Below are positions 38,549 through 49,404 of a stretch of DNA of 64,000 nt, piece by piece. The notes beneath the pieces were generated by a model that was not told where the DNA came from, searched no databases, and saw only the letters and a program-made list of their open reading frames with translations. The translations under genes and the position numbers were made by a program. The stretch's first letter is position 1; each line of letters opens with the position of its first letter. This DNA comes from Polytrichum commune. Taxonomy: Eukaryota; Streptophyta; Polytrichopsida; Polytrichales; Polytrichaceae. Location of the stretch: assembly GCA_950295325.1 (NCBI GenBank), contig OX485805.1, positions 15,177,501 to 15,241,500 of the forward strand, given 5' to 3'.

Positions 38549-41190
38549 CTACCTCAGAGTCCACAGTTGTTCAAGCAGATGCTCATGGATTCAGGGTTCA
38601 ACAGATTCTATCAATTAGCAAGATTAATTATCTGTCAATCCAAATTTTGAGAAAAAGATTTGGTATGCAATTCTCAAAGCCTAAGTCAGCATCCATGAGT
38701 CAATTGAGTCTTCAAATGTCTAACTCCAACATCACACCTATGTTCAGATTTCAATCAAATCTTATTTACACACACTGGCAGGTATTCTCAAAGGTCTAGG
38801 AATAGTCACTGCCGCTCCATGGTGCCTTGTTTCCCTGTTATGAGGTCACATTAATGGTTCTCTTTGTCAACACGTTGTGATGTGAACTACAAGGAGGTTT
38901 TGTGAATTTGCTTCCGTCACTCATGAGCCCTCATCCCAACTACTCGTCCCGAGTCTATTTCATGCTAAGACATAAGATTCACTTAGCACACCTATGCAAT
39001 AGAATTAGACTGATTTGCAGAGGTGACAAGAGCCTCACTTTCTGAATTTGCTTTTGCGATGCCACAGGTGTTTTCGCGATGAAGATTAGAGAGCAGATAG
39101 GCAACCAGAATTCACATAACTGGATATGGATATGGCTTTCACACCACTGGAGGATATGTTGTAGGTTAATGAGGGGATTATGAGACATGTATGCCTTCAG
39201 ACTTACCCCTGCCTAGACTTCCTTTGCAATAGCATTCTCTGCTAATTTATTTGCCTCTATTGACATTTGTTACCTAGATGCCTTTGCTTTGGTCATAATT
39301 CTAGTTCATGCAACGTTTGCATGTTGCAAGTTTTTAGGGAAAGAAAAGGAATCGACCTTCCAAATCCTTTTCCAAGACTCACATATGCTAAAGCAATGTC
39401 CCGTTTTGGGAGTGACAAACCGTACCTTCGTTATGGTTTGGAGCTCGTTGAGGTACAGTTTGATTCTCATCTTTATATTGTTTCATTAACCTTCACACAA
39501 AATGTCTAGCTTCACCTTTGGCTATGGCATTTATTTCTGCATTTGCAATTTGATACTTGGTCACAATGATGATGGACTTGCTCAGAACTATGGCATTCTA
39601 ATATGCTCACAAATTTTCTTATGGTTTTGGCTCTTGACAAAAAAGGTTTCAGATTTTTTTGCGGGATCGAGTTTTGCACCATTTTGCAGTGCGGTACAGG
39701 AGGAAGGGTTAGTGAAGGCAATCACTATTCCAGGAGGTTCCTCAAAGATATTAGCTACGAAGTTGAAGAAAGGTGATGTTCATCAGCATGCAATCAAATT
39801 AGGGGCAAAAGGCCTTCATTACTTGAGGGTTTTGGAAGCAGGTATGTCTCCATGTGGGCCAGATTGTGGACTTTCTATAATCCTTGAATTAGAATAATTT
39901 AGGTCCTTGCCCATATTGCATTGCTTTGTTAATGTTGTTAATATCACAGATGGGTCAGCTGCTATGGTTTACTGCTGTTGTTACCTAGGCCATATTATAG
40001 AAGAGAAGAGTCAAATGATTTTTATCACAAATTCTATCAATATTGTACTAAGAATTAATCCAATTTTATATCTTTCTGAATAGGCCTCAATTTTGGTAGT
40101 GGGTGCTCATTGATGGTTTCCTATGTCTACCCTTCCTACAATTTGACTGTGCAAAAGGAGCTGCCCATTGATTCATTTCATGCCACTCTATTTCAGGAAA
40201 CACAATGGTACACATTCTGATGCATCAAGCCTAGGCAGTACAAGCATACAAATATAAGTTGTTCAAGTTTGTTTGTTAGATTGGAAACTAATGTTGGACA
40301 TTGAATGATTGATTTTTCAAGGGAGCTTGAGGGTCCACTTGCTCTGGCTAGAAGTCTCAGTGAAGAGAAGAAGCAGGAATTGGGAGTTTGTTGTGGTGAT
40401 AAAGCAGGGGATCTTATCTTGTCGAGAAGAAGTTTATGGGAGGTGAAATGAGCTTTTGCCCTCTTGTGAGCCCACATCTTCAATGTCCCGTTTTGGGAGT
40501 GACAAACCGGACCTTCGTTATGGTTTGGAGTTTGTCGAGGTACAGTTCGATTCTCATCTTTATATTGCTTCATTAACCTTCACACAAAATGACTAGCTTA
40601 TCCTTTGGCTATGGCATTTATTTTTGCATTTGCATTTTGATACTTGGTCTCAATGATGATGGACTTGCTCAGAACTATGGCATTATAATATATTGAATTT
40701 TTTTCTTATGTGTTTGGCTCTGAAGAAAATCGGGTGGGATCTATGCAGATTGTTGCAGAAAGTGTTCAGGTCTTGAACAAAGTGGGGTTGGCGCTGCCGT
40801 TCTTGGTGACACTTGCTGAGGATAAAAAAAAACTGCCTTCCGAAAAAATTTGCATCAGGTTTTAAATCTTGCATTTGATGCATAAGATTAACGTAACTTA
40901 AATGCAAGTCACATCAAACTAAATGATTGCATCTGCTCTTAGGACTTGTGGTAATGAAATGTTCTCACTTAGGTTAAACGTTCATTTGCTGAACGTCTTT
41001 AATTGGAATCTTTGAGGAGAATACAAACACATGAATGGAAGGTAGGTGGCTGGTTTGCATGCAGGTATCGACACCTTCACTTAAGGATAGTGCAGATGAA
41101 CACCAATTTGCGAATGCGGCACTCTATTTTAAAGCTCATTCAAAGACATTTGGAACATGCACATGACTTTATTGAGAATGACTACTTTCT
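38549..41190 (+). pseudogene. Organellar (bacterial-type) aspartyl-tRNA synthetase, scrambled pseudogene
   Basis: Exon-like pieces match bacterial-type AspRS. 38549-38623: [17 protein letters not shown]. 39069-39188: CFRDED, the class II motif 2, with RADRQPEFT and LDMDMAFTPLEDML; three codons are stops. 39330-39452: [20 protein letters not shown], with a GT donor. 39652-39841: GSSFAPFCSAV through GAKGLHYLRVLEA. 40324-40430: SLSEEKKQELG and DKAGDLIL. Then, out of order, come earlier parts of the protein: 40737-40858 (QIVAESVQVLNKVGLALPF, OB-fold end) and ~41060-41190 (RYRHLHLR, RMRHSILKLIQRHLE). A partial repeat of the 39394-39510 segment lies at 40480-40595. Motif 3 is not found. Stops plus permuted order mean it cannot encode a working enzyme. 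It likely arose from tandem partial duplication with deletions. Confidence 0.85.
40428..40690 (+). repeat. Duplicated fragments of the 37.1 and 39.4-39.6 kb segments
   Basis: 40428-40475 matches 37083-37135 (GAAGTCTATGGGAGGTGAAATG versus GAAGTTTATGGGAGGTG). 40480-40595 matches 39394-39510, and 40615-40690 matches 39530-39600. The joins are abrupt, showing rearranged duplication. Confidence 0.8.
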
Positions 41191-42224
41191 TCAGCTGTAG
41201 CTTTATTTACAAAAACTTTAAAAGCATGGTCCACTGTTCAGAAGCCTAAAGAGAGCGCCTTGTGTCATGCTTAGACAAGCTAGAATTTTCTGACACAAAA
41301 TTCTAACACACATCATTATGTATGTTTGTATTTGTTTTATTATGATCAGTTGTTTCTAGGTAATTGCTCCCTCTTGCAATGTGATTTGGAAACATGTAAT
41401 TGACCATTAAACGATCGTACAATTTTAGAGCACCAATGTTTTTAAAGATTTATGAAATTCTAAGAGAATTGTAGGTGTCGTGAAATCTTATGCTATAGTT
41501 AGTAAGGTTTTTATGGGAAGAAAGTGCCTCATATTCATAACAAAATACCTTTTGAGAGTCCTTATCTGTCTATTCTAGTATATCATCTGAGGCCTTTTAT
41601 CCCTCATTGGAACTTAGTTCATTAGATTTCATTAAAAGACCGGTAATGTCGATTGAATATCGAAAAATAATTTTTTATAATCTGAACTAGTTATTTGCTT
41701 GAGTTGCATGTCTATCACTCTAACTTTGCTCATAAACCGAAAATGCAAGAATAGCTTCAGTGTTATACCATGCACTGAACTGGCTGAGATTACCATGATT
41801 TCAATCTGTGATAGATTCTTCACTAACAATTATGTTTGTAGATCCATAGAGAAATTATCTTCTGCAATCATTAATGTACCTTCAAAGCTTCTCAGACGAA
41901 AAAAATACAACATATACATTCAACCCATAGACTGTAAGTTAAAAAATGACTTTATTTAAGTTGCATATCCATCATTCAACTTTGTTCACGAAGTGAAAGT
42001 TGAAGAATGGCTTAACATGCACTGTAATGGCCGACTATATAGTCTTCTATATAGTCTTCTATATGCATTTAGGAAATTTCCCGTCCAAAAAACGGGAAAC
42101 GCGGTCCTTGAGCATATACACTATAATCTGCAGGTACACCTCGTTTATCACGTCTATAATTCCGCATTTGTGCTTCATTGTTACATTGGATATAATTATT
42201 AATACTCACTTCATTGCTTAATTC
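41191..42224. other. No intact gene; holds a duplicate of 37.39-37.45 kb
   Basis: 41794-41855 repeats the ATTTCAATCTGTGATAGATTC segment from 37.4 kb. A TATATAGTCTTC triplet repeat lies near 42036-42063. Nothing else was recognised. Confidence 0.4.
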
Positions 42225-42510
42225 ATACCAGAAAAAAATGGACGAGTGTACGTAGGCCAAACGATATCATCACACATGCGACTACGTCAACACGCCCGGT
42301 CTCCACCTCTTAAGATGAGGGACGACGCAAGACTATACGTTCTATTTGCACAACATTTCCATATGGACGTTGTCTATATCACTACACGAAAATATGTGGC
42401 TGATAGGAAGGAGAAACAACTAATATGCATGTACCAATCCGAGCCTTTCTGAAGCTATAATATTATGGGGGGCTGCCCATCAGTCGACCTTTTGTATTGG
42501 ATGCTCAAAA
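42225..42510 (+). pseudogene. GIY-YIG-like nuclease domain remnant
   Basis: A frame opening at IPEKNGRVYVGQT contains the YVGQT core, then RLRQHARSPP (the conserved Arg/His after the core) and RKEKQLICMYQ, with a Glu that can fit the third GIY-YIG motif. It then reads through a TGA at 42450-42452 into YNIMGGCPSVD. GIY-YIG domains occur in homing endonucleases, repair nucleases and Penelope-like retroelements. No partner domain is visible nearby, and the sequence before 42225 is AT-rich and may be intron. The stop makes it a remnant unless the protein truly ends there. Confidence 0.5.
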
Positions 42511-43424
42511 GAAAAAATCTACAAATAAATAACAAAAATGTCGTCTCTTTTCTATCATGTTGTTGCTGTTTTTTTTTAATTTTTTAATTTTTTACATGTA
42601 GATTATATATCTTGATCGTTAAAATTGAATAGGTTAATAAATTTGAGGGCATTAGCTCATGGTTTAAGAATACAAATTCCACATCAACTTCAATTTTTGG
42701 AACAAGGACAAAAACAAGAACAAAAGTGTCTTCATTCAATAATGTGAACTTTGGAAAATCCTCATTCTCAATCCCATAAAAAAAGAATGTCAAGTAGGAC
42801 AAACAAAGTATGATGAACTCTGCACTTTCTTTCTTGTTTGGATTCTGGGTTGGTTATCTGATAATCTAATTGTAAAAAATGACATGCAAGTGAATTTGAT
42901 AGGATAATTTTCACTCAATGTTGTTATTATATGCATTTTGTGATCATGTCAAACCCAGTTTAAAAAAGACCATTTGATTTTCTTGACCAATTTTCACCTG
43001 TCACAGAGGCTTTAGAAGTTGATCAAATGTAAGAAGAAAAGCTAAGATGGATGCACAACAACCTCTTCTTCAAGAGTGCAAGGCTGAAGTTGATAAATAG
43101 GGAGAGGCAAGTGTATCCTTTATATGAAGATGGTTATAACGGAAGACGGTTACACCGGAACCCGGATGGTTGTAACGGACTCGGAGCGGTTGCAACGGAA
43201 ACGGTTGAGGACCCAAGCCCGTTAGAGGAAGAGGGAGAGGGTACTTAAAGGAAGTTCTCTCCCTCTCTGAGCCATTTGCGCGAGCGGCATTGCCGAGAGA
43301 ACGAGTGGTGAGGTGTTTTTCGAGTCGCCAACAGTTGGATTGCTGGGATTCCTTAGTGATTGACAGATAGAACTCCGGAGGGAAGAAGCCGGGGATTGTT
43401 AGAGGATTGAGGGTGCGAAGCAAA
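42511..43424. other. AT-rich spacer, then upstream region of the 43.4-kb ORF
   Basis: Short GGTTGYAACGGA-like units near 43130-43210 and a GC-rich leader precede the ATG. No separate gene was recognised. Confidence 0.4.
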
Positions 43425-44258
43425 ATGCCGGAGGCGCGAGAGGAAGATGAGAGGGAGCATGTCCCGATTCCCGTGAAACCGGTATCGCCGGCCACCCCAA
43501 AGAGAGATTTCGAGCTCAAGGAGCTCATAAAGGACCTTAGTCGGATGGGTTGCGAGGGATTACTCGCCAAACCCTGGAATCTTTGGGCGGAGGCCACATT
43601 GCAGGAATTCCTGTTTGAGAGAGGCAATCAATGGATTCGGACGATGAGGCAGGAGCCGGAGAAGTGGACACCGGAGGTATGGGCTGGAGTTTACGGATTT
43701 CCGAAAGGAAAGGGCGAGGGTTGGGCTAGCCGCAATGATAGTTTTTACGTAGGGAAATTCAGAACGGACCTGGATCCTAAGGACGGATTCCATCCCGGGA
43801 ATTGCCGAAACCCTAGAGAAAAGAGCGTCATAGAATTTATTCTCTCCATCTTTAGTCCAGAAAAACCCAAGCAGCTTAGCATTACCATGGCCAACACCCT
43901 GTTCGGGGCCATGTCCGGAGCCCGGCCTGTAAATTGGGGTAGATTAATTCAGGAATATGTGGAAAAATCCATTCTCCACATTGGCCGGATTCCCTCTTTT
44001 CTTTCTCCTTACATCCTCCACCTCTACCAGTACCACGGCTGCATCACCAAAGAGGAGGACATGCTGACGATAGCGGAAGATGAGGTGGTGTACAAGATCA
44101 GTCCAGAATTCAAAGTTGCGGAGACCGGAACAGAGGATTCCAGCGACACAACGGTTCCAGAACCACCTCCGGTTTCGTCCCCTCTGAAGGTCCGGTGTCA
44201 AGGAAAATGTGCACTATCCGGTAAGCACGGGGCTCCTATTTTTTATGGTAGTGCTTAA
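43425..44258 (+). CDS. Gag-like / plant transposon-associated protein, 277 aa
   Basis: The start is the ATG at 43425; the open frame extends six codons upstream only from a non-ATG codon. The N-terminal ~30 residues are charged. A globular domain follows with WNLWAEATLQEFLFERGNQWI, then LSITMANTLFGAMSGARPVNW, and a Ser/Thr/Pro-rich acidic tail. The arrangement recalls the retrotransposon-associated domain often annotated as a putative plant transposon protein; this match is tentative. No zinc knuckle or protease follows, and sequence after 44258 is unrelated AT-rich DNA, so the element is probably truncated. GC is much higher than in the flanks. Confidence 0.4.
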   Translation: MPEAREEDEREHVPIPVKPVSPATPKRDFELKELIKDLSRMGCEGLLAKPWNLWAEATLQEFLFERGNQWIRTMRQEPEKWTPEVWAGVYGFPKGKGEGWASRNDSFYVGKFRTDLDPKDGFHPGNCRNPREKSVIEFILSIFSPEKPKQLSITMANTLFGAMSGARPVNWGRLIQEYVEKSILHIGRIPSFLSPYILHLYQYHGCITKEEDMLTIAEDEVVYKISPEFKVAETGTEDSSDTTVPEPPPVSSPLKVRCQGKCALSGKHGAPIFYGSA

Positions 44259-45089
44259 AAATTTATAGTACCTTTCCCTTCTCCTACACCTTTGTTGTAA
44301 ATCCCTCTCAATAATGTCCTCCTAAACTTCAGAATAGTATAACTCTCTCCTAACTCACTTTCTTCAAGTGAAACTTAGTACACTTATTAAGTACCTTACT
44401 AAAAGTATCTAGACCAAATTTCAGCACAAACGGAGCTCATACTAAATAGTTATACATGTTTTTCTAACTCTAACTTCCTAGCATGAATTCTGCGATATAA
44501 CATCCGGTCACTAAAACTCTAATAATTTCTAACCATTAAGTTCAATCAATCTCTAATTTTGACACATAATAGATAGATAAGATTTAAAGGTAGTATTAAA
44601 TTTGTGTAGCCATAGCTAAAATACTCAAAAAAATTCATATTGTCAAACCTTGTTATCCTAGTTGTCTTTGTTCCTAGATACCCTTCACTTCAACATTTTA
44701 TAACTTTTTCTCCCAAAGACTGAAGCTTTCAAATATTTACCTCAACTTTTATATCTCATAAAGAACATCCTGTCAAATTTTCATAACAATCGAATATTCT
44801 AATCATCCACAATTCACAAATATTTCATTCTAAAGTTCTGCTCACTTAATAATGAACGAATCAATATAAATAGTGCACTTAGTGCAACCTAGTCATTCTA
44901 AACTCTCACCCCTTCACCCTCTTGTATAGATGAGCTTCCTAAACACTTATTCTTCTCGAAATACTTAAAGCTCCTTCAATTCTACACAAGTACTAACTCC
45001 AAATGCTAACGTTCCCCCTTAATTCACTTCTAACACCCCTTAAATACTCTTCTTTCTTGCCATCTTTGGCCAATAGAAAACCATTGGAA

Positions 45090-45330
45090 TAAGGATTTCT
45101 AGAACCCCAAGTGGCTAACTAATAGGAGGTCTTTTGGATAAAAGGTTTCTAGAACCCTTATCTTGCTAGAAATAGGAAAAATTTGGTTTAAAGGCTTCTA
45201 GAACCTTTATCCCGCTAGAAATAGGAAAGTCTTGGGTTAAAGGCTAATCCGGCAAGCCAATAAGAAAGTTCGGGTTTAAGGCTTCTAGAGACCTTATCCC
45301 ACTAACAAATAGAAAACTAAAAGGTTAGGC
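45090..45330 (+). repeat. Diverged tandem array, ~48-bp unit, about 5 copies
   Basis: Units share AAGGNTTCTAGAACC, a TTATC, GCTAGAAATAGGAAA core (starts near 45097, 45143, 45190, 45237, 45277). Each contains TTCTAGAA, the palindromic heat-shock half-site pair also abundant in the chromovirus LTR. Confidence 0.65.
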
Positions 45331-45556
45331 CTTTTAGAAACCCTAGGGAGTTAGGTAACGGTCCGCCGGTAAATCCTATTTTTCCCAAATCCTACCTACC
45401 ACATCCATCTACCGAGTCACCCGGTCTTAATTTTAAGACCGGTTCTCAATTTAAACAACTAACTTACATCATCATATAAATATCAATTTTAAAAATAACA
45501 ATAACATATAAAATACCTAAGTTCTAACTAGTAGTCGGCCCACATCACAACACCGG

Positions 45557-45593
45557 AAACCCTAAAACCCTAAACCCCTAAAACCCTAAACCC
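45557..45593 (+). repeat. Interstitial telomere-like repeat (CCCTAAA)n
   Basis: Five near-tandem CCCTAAA/CCCTAAAA units, the plant telomere motif, inside the window. It is too short for a telomere; a repair scar or telo-box cluster is likely. Confidence 0.8.
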
Positions 45594-45892
45594 GTGTATT
45601 CGTTGTGAAATTATCCTGCAAACACATCTTCTCGCAGATTATTGAGAGTAGGCTCGGCCTCAAATACAATCACCAGCGAACGATTATTTGGTATCCTCCG
45701 TCTTCGTCGTGGTGCAGACGATTCTTCATCTCGGGGCCGCCTTCATGAGTTCGTCGGTCGAGATGCCATGACTGGCGCACTATCTATTTGTTGAGAATCC
45801 ATACAAGAAGACCACACTATGACTATTGGAAAAGTTCTACTCTTATATCAAGTTGAAAGCCATCTACACAGTGACTGTGAATTTTAATAATA

Positions 45893-45908
45893 CTCTCCCT
45901 CCCTTCTA
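45893..45908 (-). other. Polypurine tract of the chromovirus
   Basis: Minus strand GAAGGGAGGGAGAG, directly after the chromodomain tail: the plus-strand primer site. No TGTTAGGG LTR start follows. Confidence 0.6.
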
Positions 45909-45909
45909 T

Positions 45910-46303
45910 GTTCTTGGGTAGGCAAGCGTCAGAGAGGCTATCGTCAAGACGGCTTAGGTTTATGAGGATATCGTTGATGAAACTCATGTATTTTTTCTGA
46001 CGCATTGGCGAGATTGTCGGCTGATTCTCATGTTCGTTCATTAATATCATAGCCGCTCCAATGCACAAAATACTCTAATTTACCCCATCTTCGCCGTGAA
46101 TCCAGTATCTTATCCACCTCGTATTCCTCGTGGTTCTCGATTTCGATACTAGGTGGCGGATTTTGCACTCTTCCTGGAAAAGATGACTCTCGATAAGGTT
46201 CCAATAAAGAGACATAAAAAACTGGATGTCCCTTCATAGCGGCCGGTAATTCCAGACGGTAAGCCACGGGATTGATTTGCTTTTGGACGACAAGTGATCC
46301 CAA
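45910..46303 (-). pseudogene. Chromovirus integrase C-terminus with chromodomain
   Basis: Encodes LPAAMKGHPVFYVSLLEPY, the integrase GPY/F-type end, then EYEVDKILDSRRRW and KLEYFVHWSGYDINERT, a chromodomain. After ERT a stop interrupts, with NLANASEKIHEFHQRYP readable beyond it. In this group the chromodomain directs integration to marked chromatin. The canonical W after ERT is replaced by a stop. Confidence 0.85.
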
Positions 46304-47474
46304 TCTTCAGTAGTCTAACTTATCGCACGGTCGCTTCGTCTTGATATTTCGTCGGAGAAGCCACACTTTATCTCCAATCTTCAAAGCAGATGCCTCCTTC
46401 CGAAGTTTATCTGCAGATGCCTTGTAAGCCTCTTGGGCGGATTGTAGTTGAAGTTTTAACGTCGTCTGAAGCTCGGATAGTTGTTCCATAAATTCTTCTG
46501 CTGCCGGATTGCCATTCGTTGACGAGCTCAAAAAGTCGAGCTTCGGGTGATATCCATAGTTGGAGAAAAATGGCGTGCTTTGAGTTGAAGCATGGAGAGT
46601 GTTGTTGTAAGAAAACTCGGCAAGTGGTAGATATGTAGTCCAATCGTCTTGCTGGTAGTTGATGCTACATCGTAAATATTGCTCTAAGACTTAATTCACC
46701 CGCTCCGATTGTCCTTCAGTTTGAGGATGAAAAGCCGAAGAAATGATGAAAAGCCGATGAAAAGCCTAATGTCCACTTTTAGTTTTTCAAAGAAGAATCT
46801 CCAAAACTTGGATACAAACTGAGTTCCTCGATCTAAAACAATATCATCTGGTAGGCCATGATAACGATACACTTTATCAAGAAAGAGTCTTGCTGTGTCT
46901 TCGCTTGATGCCGTCTTCTTACAAGGGACAAAATGCGCCATCTTTGTAAGTCGATCGACCACAACAAAAATGCTGTCAAATAATGAAGTCCATAGAAACC
47001 GAAGACCACGGACGGCGTGGAACATATAATGGTTGCAGAAGCCCATATGGACGATGCCGAGGGGTCTTGGATCTTGAGCAAATGTTACAAGAGAGGACAA
47101 ACTCTTTGACATCCTTCTACATTTGGGGCTACCAAAAATCTCGGGAAATAAGCTCCAAGGTCTTATTGAACCCAAAATATCCCGCAGCTGGAAAATCATG
47201 ACGAGATTGAAGAACCCGAAGTCCCGCAGGTCCTTGTGGAATGTACAACCGCTCCTCAAAATACAGAAGATCACCCTCTACCTTGAACTTGATATTATTG
47301 CTACGTTGCTTGATGTCACGAGCTATAGAATCTTCAATGGTCGCAGCACGTACTTGGTTGAGGAAATCGGCGTCGATAGGTACGACAACAGTGAAAATCC
47401 TAAATTGCTCTGGTTTCAATAATGTCGTACACTGCTGATCAAATGCTACTTCTCCAGCCTTTGGCACAAAATAC
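46304..47474 (-). pseudogene. Chromovirus integrase (zinc-binding and core), frameshifted
   Basis: The zinc-binding region reads LQSRHDFPAAGYFGFNKTLE. The core reads VVVDRLTKMAHFVPC and HGLPDDIVLDRGTQFVSKFW, carrying two of the catalytic acidic positions. A linker piece lies at 46307-46643. At least three frame changes and several stops break it, so no active integrase is expected. Confidence 0.8.
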
Positions 47475-48786
47475 CATCTCCTCGATAACGCATCAGACAG
47501 TCATTGTTGGTTTCCAGGCCTGTAGTTGATAACAAAATCAAATCGAGCAGTGACATATTCCATCGAGCTTGACAACGATTCAAAACTCGTGCCGACATGA
47601 AGTATTCCAGATTCTTGTGATCCGTGTATACAATTACTAGGTGTGTAGTGCCTTCGAGAAAGTGACGCCACTCTTGGAAGGAATCCACTATAGCAAGGAG
47701 TTCCTTATCGTAGATCTCATAGTTGATTTCAGCAGTAGAGAACTTGCGAGAATAGAAAGCAATCGGGTGGAGCTTCCCGTCAACGCCAATTTGCGAAAGC
47801 ACGGCTCCTAAAGCAAAGTCTGAAGCATCGGTCTCCAAATAGAAAGCCTTTGCAAAGTTGGGATGTACCAAGATTGGAGCCGTAGTGAATGCCGTCTTAA
47901 GATCTTGAAATGCTCGTTCGGCTTTAGGTCCCCATTCCAACTTCTTCTTGCATGTTAACCGGGTGAGTGGAGCAGCGACTTGAGAATATTTCTTGATAAA
48001 GATCCGATAAAAGTTAGCAAAACCAAGAAAACATTGTACATCTCTAACCGTCTTCGGAACTTTCCAAGACACGATTGCTTCTACTTTCTTGGGGTCCATC
48101 TTCAAGCCTTCAGTAGTCGCAACAAATTCCAAAAACTCCATCTCTGTTTGGTGAAACAAACACTTCTCCAACTTGGCGTAGAGTTCTCGTTCGCGTAATT
48201 TTTTAAGAATCAACCGTACGTGTTTCTCATGTTCTTCTTCATTCTTGGAAAATACCAGAATATCATCTAGGTAGATGACAACAAAATCGTCGAGGTACTC
48301 CCGAAAGATGTCATTCATCATATGTTGAAAGACCGCTGGAGCATTGGTAAGACCAAAAGGCATCACGTTATATTCAAAATGGCCATACCTTGTGCGGAAA
48401 GCCGTCTTCCATTCGTCTCCTTCTTTGATTCGTACGAGGTTGTAGGCTTCCCTTAAATCAATCTTTGTAAAGATCTTTGCACGTCCAAGTTGGTCTAGGA
48501 GGCCAGAGATCAAAGGTAAGGGATAGCGGGTTTTCTTGGTCACCTTGTTGAGTCCTCGGTAGTCCACGCACATCCGTACTGAACCGTCCTTTTTCTTGAC
48601 AAATAAGATTGGTGCTCTAGTTGGCGATTTTGAATGACAAATGAAATTCTTGGCTAGGTTCTCGTCAATGTACTTTCGCAGTTCTGCCAACTCTGTCTGT
48701 GATAAGTTGTAAATTGGGCCAAAAGGTGGTTGTGCTCTGTCTTCCAACTCTATGGCGCAATCGTATGGTCGGTGCTCTGGCAGCAT
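47446..48786 (-). CDS. Chromovirus reverse transcriptase-RNase H
   Basis: A 446-codon open frame. RT: DYRGLNKVT, PLPLISGLLDQL, TKIDLREAYN, MPFGLTNAPAVFQ and VVIYLDDILVFS (YLDD active site), then the connection domain. RNase H starts at YLETDASDFALGAVLS, followed by ELLAIVDSFQEWRH and IVYTDHKNLEYF. The frame ends soon after, and the end of RNase H is frame-altered (SLLDLILLSTTG). It copies element RNA and degrades the RNA strand. It is the best-preserved part of the element and continues from the protease without a recognisable gap in function. Confidence 0.92.
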   Translation of the reverse strand: MLPEHRPYDCAIELEDRAQPPFGPIYNLSQTELAELRKYIDENLAKNFICHSKSPTRAPILFVKKKDGSVRMCVDYRGLNKVTKKTRYPLPLISGLLDQLGRAKIFTKIDLREAYNLVRIKEGDEWKTAFRTRYGHFEYNVMPFGLTNAPAVFQHMMNDIFREYLDDFVVIYLDDILVFSKNEEEHEKHVRLILKKLRERELYAKLEKCLFHQTEMEFLEFVATTEGLKMDPKKVEAIVSWKVPKTVRDVQCFLGFANFYRIFIKKYSQVAAPLTRLTCKKKLEWGPKAERAFQDLKTAFTTAPILVHPNFAKAFYLETDASDFALGAVLSQIGVDGKLHPIAFYSRKFSTAEINYEIYDKELLAIVDSFQEWRHFLEGTTHLVIVYTDHKNLEYFMSARVLNRCQARWNMSLLDLILLSTTGLETNNDCLMRYRGDGILCQRLEK

Positions 48787-48955
48787 GTCGGCGTTCTTCT
48801 TTTGAAATACGTCTTAAAAATCCTTGTACTGCCTTGGTATGCTTGTTGTTGAGGTCGTCTCTCCTTTAGTCGGAGTTGCGTAAAAGACAAACGGTATTCC
48901 CTCCTTAGACAATTTTATGAACGCTCTTGCTCCAATAAATAAGGGTTTTTTTAAT

Positions 48956-49330
48956 TTATGGTCTCCTAGCGAGGTTAGTTTTTTCAGGGAATGTGATTGT
49001 CCGTAACCTCCAATCTATGGTTGGATTATGATCTACTAACCAGGAAAGACCAAGAATAACAGGGCTTGATGGAGTTCTAATGATATTAAAGACAACATAA
49101 TTATTATGGTCCTTAAACGTCACTTCTATAGGTTCTGATTCATGGGTCACATTGCCAGATAATAAAGGTCGTCCATCTATCACCTCTACGTGAATAGGCT
49201 TAGACTTTTGTACTAGACGAATCTTGTGGCGTTTAGCAAATTCTTCATCTAAAAAACAAGTAGATGCCCTCGAATCTAATAAAGCTAAAGTTTTTTGTTT
49301 CTAAAGACCGAGAGACAGAGAAATTGTAAA
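48956..49330 (-). pseudogene. Chromovirus aspartic protease, broken
   Basis: LALLDSRASTCFLDEEFAKRH holds the catalytic Asp but DSG has become DSR. IRTPSSPVILGLSWLVDHNP is the ILG-type second motif and DWRLRTITFP the end. A stop lies just upstream (49300 area). The Gly to Arg change at the active-site loop would be expected to disable processing. Confidence 0.8.
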
Positions 49331-49404
49331 ACAACGAGTAGGTTGGGCAGAAAAATAGGAACCCGATTTTTATCGTGACATTGGGTCGTCCAACCGCACG
49401 GTTC

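Larger units (their letters stand above)
44259..45892. other. Non-coding AT-rich stretch with tandem and telomere-like repeats
   Basis: No gene was recognised. It lies between the gag-like ORF and the broken 3' end of the chromovirus; its repeats are listed separately. Confidence 0.5.

Noticed and set aside
45557-45593. A true telomere or chromosome end
   Set aside because: Only five units, with ordinary sequence on both sides.
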